In this document: piece after piece, positions 59,418 through 64,000 of the stretch
How positions within the stretch are numbered: the stretch's first letter is position 1
Layout of the letters: each line of letters opens with the position of its first letter
Assembly: GCF_000716785.1 (NCBI RefSeq)
Contig: NZ_JNYY01000002.1
Span: 372,001-436,000 of the forward strand
Source: Amycolatopsis vancoresmycina
GTDB lineage: Bacteria; Actinomycetota; Actinomycetes; Mycobacteriales; Pseudonocardiaceae
Direction: 5' to 3'
Length of the DNA stretch: 64,000 bases
Program-made: the position numbers and the translations under genes
The notes under the pieces: model-generated
What the model saw: the letters and a program-made list of their open reading frames with translations, nothing else
Told to the model about the DNA's origin: nothing
The model's database searches: none

Positions 59418-60356
59418 TTACTTGGCGGACTCGAGCACGTGCTGCGCCTCGGCGTCGAGGCCGGTGTGGTACTCGACGGAGTCGCCGGTGATCTGCATGA
59501 AGGCCTGCTCCAGCGAGCCGGTCTGCGGGCTCAGCTCGTGCAGCACGATCCGGCCGGCGGCGGCGATTTCGCCGATCTTGTCGCTGTCCATCCCCGACAC
59601 CACGAGCGCCTTGTCGTCCCCGGTGACGCCGGCGCTGGCGCGCTGCAGGGCGTCGCGGAGCTCGGCCAGCTGCGGCGAGCGGACCTTGACGGTGTTCTCC
59701 GCGGCGCGGGAGACGAAGTCCTCGGTCGAGGACTGCGAGATCAGCTGGCCTCGGCCGATCACCACGAGGTTGCTGGCGGTCAGCGCCATCTCCGAAAGCA
59801 GGTGGCTCGACACGAAAACGGTGCGGCCTTCCTCGGCCAGCCGGTGCATGAACTTCCGGATCCACAGGATGCCCTCGGGGTCCAGGCCGTTCACCGGTTC
59901 GTCGAACAGCAGCACCTCGGGGTCGCCGAGCAGGGCGGCCGCGATGCCGAGCCGCTGCGACATGCCGAGCGAGAACCCGCCGGCGCGCTTGCCGGCGACG
60001 CTGGTCAGGCCGACGATTTCGAGTACCTCGTCGACGCGGGCCGCCGGGATGCGGTTGGCCTTCGCCATCCACAGCAGGTGGGCGCGCGCCGAGCGGTTCG
60101 GGTGCACCCACTTCGCGTCGAGCAGCGCGCCGACGGTGCGCAGCGGCTCCTTGAGGTCGTGGTACTTCTTGCCCCCGATGGTGACCTGGCCGCCCGTCGG
60201 GTTGTCCAGGCCCAGGATCATCCGCATGGTGGTGGACTTGCCCGCCCCGTTCGGGCCGAGGAAGCCGGTGACCTGACCCGCGGCCACGGAGAACGACAGG
60301 TTGTTCACCGCCAGTGTCTTTCCGTACCGTTTGGTGAGGCCGGTTGCCTCGATCAT
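59418..60356 (-). CDS. ABC transporter ATP-binding protein, system 2
   Basis: 312 residues. Walker A GPNGAGKSTTMRMIL, signature FSLGMSQRLGIAAALL, Walker B VLLFDEPVNGLDPEGI, H-loop VFVSSHLL, and a longer C-terminal accessory domain. It is the first gene of the four-gene minus-strand array system 2 then system 1. The 288-bp upstream region, shared with the divergent tetR, holds GAAC-N-GTTC sites that may govern it. Confidence 0.93.
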   Translation of the reverse strand: MIEATGLTKRYGKTLAVNNLSFSVAAGQVTGFLGPNGAGKSTTMRMILGLDNPTGGQVTIGGKKYHDLKEPLRTVGALLDAKWVHPNRSARAHLLWMAKANRIPAARVDEVLEIVGLTSVAGKRAGGFSLGMSQRLGIAAALLGDPEVLLFDEPVNGLDPEGILWIRKFMHRLAEEGRTVFVSSHLLSEMALTASNLVVIGRGQLISQSSTEDFVSRAAENTVKVRSPQLAELRDALQRASAGVTGDDKALVVSGMDSDKIGEIAAAGRIVLHELSPQTGSLEQAFMQITGDSVEYHTGLDAEAQHVLESAK

Positions 60357-60517
60357 GGCTGCTCCTCTTCCGCCCCTCGCTTACGACGCGTTCATCGTCG
60401 CGGGTCTGGGGTGGTTCGCGCGTCACCCTGGAGGCCGAACCCCTCCCCCTACCTGAGTAGTACCTTGCTGGCTCTTCGGCCGATGCGCGATCCGTGATGA
60501 CCCTGAGTCGACCCTGA

Positions 60518-60636
60518 GAACCTTGTTCAGCCGTCGGCCGGCGCGACGGTCGCCGCAGGTGGGCGAGCTGCGGTCCGTGGCGCCGTCCTAACCAGAACAA
60601 GGTTCTGATTCGAAGTAATTAATGAACTGTGGTTCA
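60518..60636. promoter_or_regulatory. Three GAAC-N3/4-GTTC operator-like sites before tetR
   Basis: GAACCTTGTTC (60518-60528), its exact reverse complement GAACAAGGTTC inside AGAACAAGGTTCT (60594-60606), and TGAAC-TGTG-GTTCA (60623-60636), which lies 9 bp before the tetR start. The 288-bp gap separates tetR from the divergent ABC operon. Confidence 0.7.
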
Positions 60637-60644
60637 ATAATGGC

Positions 60645-61232
60645 GTGGCCCGGCCGAGGAGCATCACCGACGAGCGGCTGCTGGCCGCGGCGGAGACCGT
60701 GATCGGCCGCTGTGGCCCCGGTTTCACGCTGGCGCAGGTGGCGGCGGAGGCCGGGGTTTCGGTCGGCACGGTCGCGCAGCGGTTCGGCTCGAAGAGCGGT
60801 CTGCTGCAGGCGATGAGCCGGCGGGCCACGCGGCGGGCGGTCGAGCAGATGCGGGAGAGCGCGGAACGGGTGGACGACCCGGTCGACGGCCTGCGGGCCG
60901 CGGCGGTGTCGGTCTACGCGGTGCTCGGGGACGCCGAAGAAGCGGCGAACCACCTGGGCCAGCTCGGCGTGGACATCGGGGACCCGGTGCTGCGGTCGCT
61001 GCTGGGCGAGCACTTCACGGCGGTGGAAGCGGAACTGCGGCGGCTCGTGCGCGCGGCGGCGGCTTCGCTGCCGCACGCGCCGAGCGTGCCGCGAGCGGCC
61101 CGTGCGGTGCTCGGCGTCATCAACGGGGTGTCGATCGACTGGTCGATCCGGCCGCACGGGCGGCTGGCCGACCGGCTGGCGGAGGACGTCGACGCGGTGC
61201 TGTCCGCGTGGCGGGGACGGGAGGACGCATGA
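60645..61232 (+). CDS. TetR family transcriptional regulator
   Basis: 195 residues from GTG 60645. N-terminal HTH: ITDERLLAAAETVIGRCGPG, FTLAQVAAEAGVSVGTVAQR, FGSKSGLLQAM. The C-terminal ligand domain is unclassified. No ribosome site precedes the GTG, and an operator-like site ends 9 bp before it. The stop overlaps the SDR start (ATGA), so repressor and SDR form one operon; the divergent ABC genes may also be controlled. Confidence 0.9.
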   Translation: MARPRSITDERLLAAAETVIGRCGPGFTLAQVAAEAGVSVGTVAQRFGSKSGLLQAMSRRATRRAVEQMRESAERVDDPVDGLRAAAVSVYAVLGDAEEAANHLGQLGVDIGDPVLRSLLGEHFTAVEAELRRLVRAAAASLPHAPSVPRAARAVLGVINGVSIDWSIRPHGRLADRLAEDVDAVLSAWRGREDA

Positions 61233-62173
61233 GTGAGCTTGCGAACGAATCGAATTCACCACTGAGTTTGCAGGGCAAGGTCGCGGTGGTCACCGGAGCG
61301 ACGCGCGGGTGTGGCCGGGCGATCGCGGTGGAGCTGGGCCGCGCGGGAGCGACGGTGTACGTCACCGGCCGCACGACCCGCGAAACGGTGTCGCCGATGA
61401 AGCGCCCGGAGACGATCGAGGAAACCGGCGAACTGGTGGAAGCGGCCGGCGGCCGCGCGGTCGTCGTCCGCTGCGACTTCACCTCGGTGTCCGATGTGGA
61501 CGCACTGAAGGCCCGCATCGAGTCCGAAGTGGACGGAATCGACATCCTGGTCGACGACGTCTGGGGCGGCGACATGTACTTCCACTTCGACGCGCCGTTC
61601 TGGGAGACGCCCCTTGATGACGCGCTCAACCTGACGCACAACGCCCTCGACACGCACCTGATCGCGCTGCACAAGCTGCTGCCGCTGGTGGTCGACCGCC
61701 GCGGCCTGGTCCTGGAGGTGACCGACGGCGACAACGACGACTACGTCGGCGCCGGTCTCCCCTACTACCTGGCCAAGTGCGGCATCCGCGCGCTCGGCCG
61801 GGCCCTCGGCGTGGAGCTGGAGAAGAACGACTGCGTCGGCCTCGCGGTGACGCCGGGCTTCCTGCGGTCGGAGTCGATGCTCGACCACTTCGAGGTCACC
61901 GAGGCCAACTGGCGCGACGCGGTCGGCAAGCTGGCCCCGGTCGACTTCAAGATCTCCGAGACGCCGTACCTGCTGGCCCGCGGCGTCGCGGCCCTGGCGC
62001 AGGACCCGGAGGTCGCTCGCTTCGCCGGGCAGACACTGGCGTCGTGGACGCTGATGAAGGAGTACGGCTACACCGACGTCGACGGCGACCGCCCGGACTT
62101 CGGCCGCTGGCTCACCGAAGTCCGCAACGCGGGCAAGGACCCGGCGGCCACTCCGCCGGACGGCTACCGCTGA
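61229..62173 (+). CDS. SDR-family oxidoreductase
   Basis: 314 residues, longer than typical SDRs. GKVAVVTGATRGCGRAIAVE is the cofactor loop, with TGRTTRE after it. The NAG motif is replaced by DILVDDVWGGD, and the active site region reads VLEVTDGDNDDYVGAGLPYY and LAKCGIRAL (YxxxK). A C-terminal extension ends TPPDGYR. GGGAGG lies 4 nt before the ATG. Partner of the overlapping tetR. Substrate unknown. Confidence 0.87.
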   Translation: MSELANESNSPLSLQGKVAVVTGATRGCGRAIAVELGRAGATVYVTGRTTRETVSPMKRPETIEETGELVEAAGGRAVVVRCDFTSVSDVDALKARIESEVDGIDILVDDVWGGDMYFHFDAPFWETPLDDALNLTHNALDTHLIALHKLLPLVVDRRGLVLEVTDGDNDDYVGAGLPYYLAKCGIRALGRALGVELEKNDCVGLAVTPGFLRSESMLDHFEVTEANWRDAVGKLAPVDFKISETPYLLARGVAALAQDPEVARFAGQTLASWTLMKEYGYTDVDGDRPDFGRWLTEVRNAGKDPAATPPDGYR

Positions 62174-62179
62174 CCGCCG

Positions 62180-62896
62180 TCACCAGGGCACGTCCCCGGC
62201 GTCGTCGAAGAGCCCGCCGGTCGGGCCGTCGTCGGGCAGGGTGGCGAGCCGGACGGCGATCTTGGCGCCGTCCGCGGGCGTGCTGGTGCCGTGGAAGCCG
62301 TTCAGGTCGGTGGCGACGTAGCCGGGGCAGGCACAGTTGATCTTGATCGGCGTGCCGGCCAGTTCCTTGGCGTACTGGATGGTGATCGCGTTGAGGAACG
62401 TCTTCGACGGCGAGTACGCCCCGCTGACGCCGCCGAGGTCGGCGCCCGGCGTGGTCTGCAACGTCAGCGACGCGACGTGGCTGGACTGGTTGACGATCCG
62501 CGGGCGCCCGGAGCGGCGCAGCAGGGGCAGCATCGCGTTGGTGACCCGGACGACGCCGATCACGTTGGTCTCCACCACCGCCCGCAGGTTCTCCGGCGTG
62601 ACGGCCGACGGCTCGTCCGGCCACGCCCCCGCGACGCCGGCGTTGTTGACCAGCACGTCGAGCCGTCCCCCGAGGAGGGCGGCGGCGGCCGCCACGCTCG
62701 CGTCGTCGGTGACGTCGAGGGGCACGCCGAAGGCGTCGACGCCGGCCGCGCGCAGCTTCGCCACGGCGTCCTCCCGGCGCTGCTCGTCGCGCGCTCCGAT
62801 GCCGACGCGCACGCCCAGGGCGCCGAGGCCGGCCGCGATTTCGAAGCCGATTCCCTTGTTCGCGCCGGTGACCAGCGCGACCGTCCGTTCGTTCAT
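62180..62896 (-). CDS. SDR-family oxidoreductase (carbonyl reductase-like)
   Basis: 238 residues. VALVTGANKGIGFEIAAGLG, VLVNNAGVAG, catalytic Ser in IVNQSSHVAS, YSPSKTF as YxxxK, then CACPGYVATDLNGFHGT, as in plant/animal carbonyl-reductase-type SDRs. NADPH-dependent. Convergent to the previous gene and divergent from a LysR gene, which probably controls it. Confidence 0.9.
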   Translation of the reverse strand: MNERTVALVTGANKGIGFEIAAGLGALGVRVGIGARDEQRREDAVAKLRAAGVDAFGVPLDVTDDASVAAAAALLGGRLDVLVNNAGVAGAWPDEPSAVTPENLRAVVETNVIGVVRVTNAMLPLLRRSGRPRIVNQSSHVASLTLQTTPGADLGGVSGAYSPSKTFLNAITIQYAKELAGTPIKINCACPGYVATDLNGFHGTSTPADGAKIAVRLATLPDDGPTGGLFDDAGDVPW

Positions 62897-62950
62897 GCCC
62901 CGATCATCGGCGGGCTCCGGCGAGGCACCAACACCCGGCGTGACGAGCGA

Positions 62951-62969
62951 CGATACCCCGGTGGTATCG
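62951..62969. promoter_or_regulatory. LysR-type operator between SDR and lysR genes
   Basis: CGATACC-CCGGT-GGTATCG is a perfect 7-bp inverted repeat in the 95-bp divergent gap, 22 bp before the lysR start. It fits the T-N11-A type dyads bound by LysR regulators. Confidence 0.7.
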
Positions 62970-62991
62970 GTGCTGCGGGTAGCCTGGGCGG

Positions 62992-63828
62992 GTGGACTCG
63001 AGGGAGCTGCGGTACTTCGTCGCGGTCGCCGAGGAACTGCACTTCGGCCGGGCCGCCGAACGCCTCGGCATCGCCCAGCCGCCGCTGTCGCGGACGATCG
63101 CCCAGCTCGAGCGGCGGCTCGGCGTGGCGCTGCTGGAACGCACCAGCCGCAAGGTGACGCTCACCGGCGCGGGATCCGTGCTGCTGGCCGAAGGCCGGGC
63201 GGTCCTCGGCGCGCTGGCCGCGGCGGAGCGGCGCACCCGGGCGGCCGCGACGACTCCGGCCACGCTCGTCCTGTCCGCCAAAGCCGGCGCCTCCGGCGAA
63301 CTGCTGGCGAAACTGCTCGACGCGTACGCGGCCGAGCCGGGCGCGGTCCCCGTCGACCTGCTGCTCTGCGAGTCCCAGCCCCAGCAGGCGCTGCACGACG
63401 GCCGGGCCGACGTCGCCCTGCTGCACGAGCCCTTCGACTCGACGGCCGGCCTCGACACCGAAACCCTGCGCACCGAGGGACAGATCGCGATCCTCCCCGC
63501 CGCGCACCCGCTGGCCGGGCGGCCCCACCTCCGGCTCGCCGAGGTCGGTTCGCTGCCGCAACTGCCGCTGGCCCGCTGGCCGGGCCCCGACGGCAGCTAC
63601 CCCGACGGCCCCGGCGCGGAAGTCCGCAACCAGACCCAGCTCCTGCAGCTGATCGCGCTCGGCCGCACCACGGTGGTCATGCCCGAGTCCAGCCGCGCCA
63701 ACCTGCTCGAGGGCCTGGTCGCCGTGCCGGTCACGGACGCGCCGACGGTGACGACGGTGATCGCGTGGCCGCCGCACAGCCGCTCCCTGGCCCTCGCCGC
63801 CCTGGTCCGCGCGGCCACCCGGCTCTGA
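62992..63828 (+). CDS. LysR family transcriptional regulator
   Basis: 278 residues from GTG 62992. HTH: LRYFVAVAEELHFGRAAERL, GIAQPPLSRTIAQLERRLGV; the C-terminal effector domain (LVLSAKAGASGELLAKLLDA, VALLHEPFDS) is of periplasmic-binding-protein type. It probably controls the divergent SDR gene through the dyad at 62951-62969. Confidence 0.92.
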   Translation: MDSRELRYFVAVAEELHFGRAAERLGIAQPPLSRTIAQLERRLGVALLERTSRKVTLTGAGSVLLAEGRAVLGALAAAERRTRAAATTPATLVLSAKAGASGELLAKLLDAYAAEPGAVPVDLLLCESQPQQALHDGRADVALLHEPFDSTAGLDTETLRTEGQIAILPAAHPLAGRPHLRLAEVGSLPQLPLARWPGPDGSYPDGPGAEVRNQTQLLQLIALGRTTVVMPESSRANLLEGLVAVPVTDAPTVTTVIAWPPHSRSLALAALVRAATRL

Positions 63829-63832
63829 CGGT

Positions 63833-64000
63833 TCAGCCGAGACCGGGGCGCGCGAGACCGGTTTCGTAGGCCAGCACCACCGCCTGCACCCGGTCCCGCA
63901 GCTCCAGCTTCGCCAGGATCCGACCGACGTGCGTCTTCACCGTCGCCTCGGACAGGAACAGGGCCTCGGCAATCTCCAGGTTCGACATGCCCTTGGCGAT
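63833..64000 (-). CDS. C-terminus of a NarL/LuxR response regulator, 5' end outside window
   Basis: 55 residues before a TGA (63835-63833), cut by the right edge. They read as the LuxR HTH: IAKGMSNLEIAEALFLSEAT, VKTHVGRILAKLELRDRVQA, VVLAYETGLARP. The receiver domain would lie to the right. The gene is convergent with lysR, 4 bp apart. Confidence 0.88.
   Translation of the reverse strand: MAKGMSNLEIAEALFLSEATVKTHVGRILAKLELRDRVQAVVLAYETGLARPGLG

Noticed and set aside
1..64000. tRNA or rRNA genes
   Set aside because: I looked for conserved tRNA arms and rRNA cores near gene borders and the insertion and saw none, although I could not run a covariance scan.

Overview
The window is high-GC actinobacterial chromosome, most like Pseudonocardiaceae (Amycolatopsis-type). 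The evidence is GC-rich codon use throughout, GTG/TTG starts, an ESX/type VII accessory cluster (EspG, PPE-like, WXG-like and mycosin genes), a DUF5318 gene, and a gene order matching the origin-proximal block of Mycobacterium tuberculosis. That block runs dnaB, rplI, rpsR, ssb, rpsF, a GT87 membrane glycosyltransferase, ponA, DUF5318, padR, ino1 (Rv0058 to Rv0046c). The genus is an inference; no rRNA is present.

Layout. 0-4.6 kb: secreted proteins, including a giant repeat protein whose roughly 14 units resemble degenerate chaplin domains. 4.8-6.5 kb: a DODA-type dioxygenase and two winged-helix regulators around a perfect 26-bp operator. 6.5-13.4 kb: dnaB, preceded by a cluster of DnaA-box-like sites, then an EspG/PPE/lipoprotein/WXG operon, then the rpsF-ssb-rpsR-rplI operon. 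13.4-16.3 kb: three secreted proteins sharing a C-terminal LP-hydrophobic-RR tail. 16.3-18.7 kb: nfo and the GT87 enzyme. 18.7-33.3 kb: an accessory block sitting exactly where M. tuberculosis has Rv0051 and ponA1 adjacent. It holds a ROK regulator, an oxidoreductase, a mycosin-like protease, a second class A PBP and a duplicated divergent pair of a large lytic-transglycosylase/lectin protein with a small secreted protein. 33.3-38.4 kb: ponA, DUF5318, padR, ino1. 38.4-46.6 kb: a sigma factor with a coupled membrane protein, a HAD hydrolase, a MarR/MFS pair, a PhoX-type phosphatase, an SdrD-like surface protein and an SDR. 46.6-48.5 kb: a small insertion bounded by an exact 18-bp direct repeat. 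48.5-64 kb: amidohydrolase, two-component system, ABC/FtsX pair, trmB, two tandem ABC-2 systems, TetR-SDR, SDR, LysR and a truncated response regulator.

The strongest candidate for something undescribed is the 1.86-kb insertion (46603-48465). It carries an NYN-type nuclease, an excisionase-like HTH protein and a ribbon-helix-helix protein but no visible integrase or transposase. Removing it with one repeat copy restores a convergent SDR/amidohydrolase pair whose stop codons share TTAG, an arrangement found at two other convergent pairs in this window. Imperfect inverted repeats lie near both ends.

Functionally, much of the window concerns the cell envelope: PBPs, lytic transglycosylases with lectin and golvesin-like domains, chaplin-like and SdrD-like surface proteins, ESX proteins and a GT87 mannosyltransferase. 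These surround core replication and translation genes. Many short regulator/target pairs carry visible palindromic operators.
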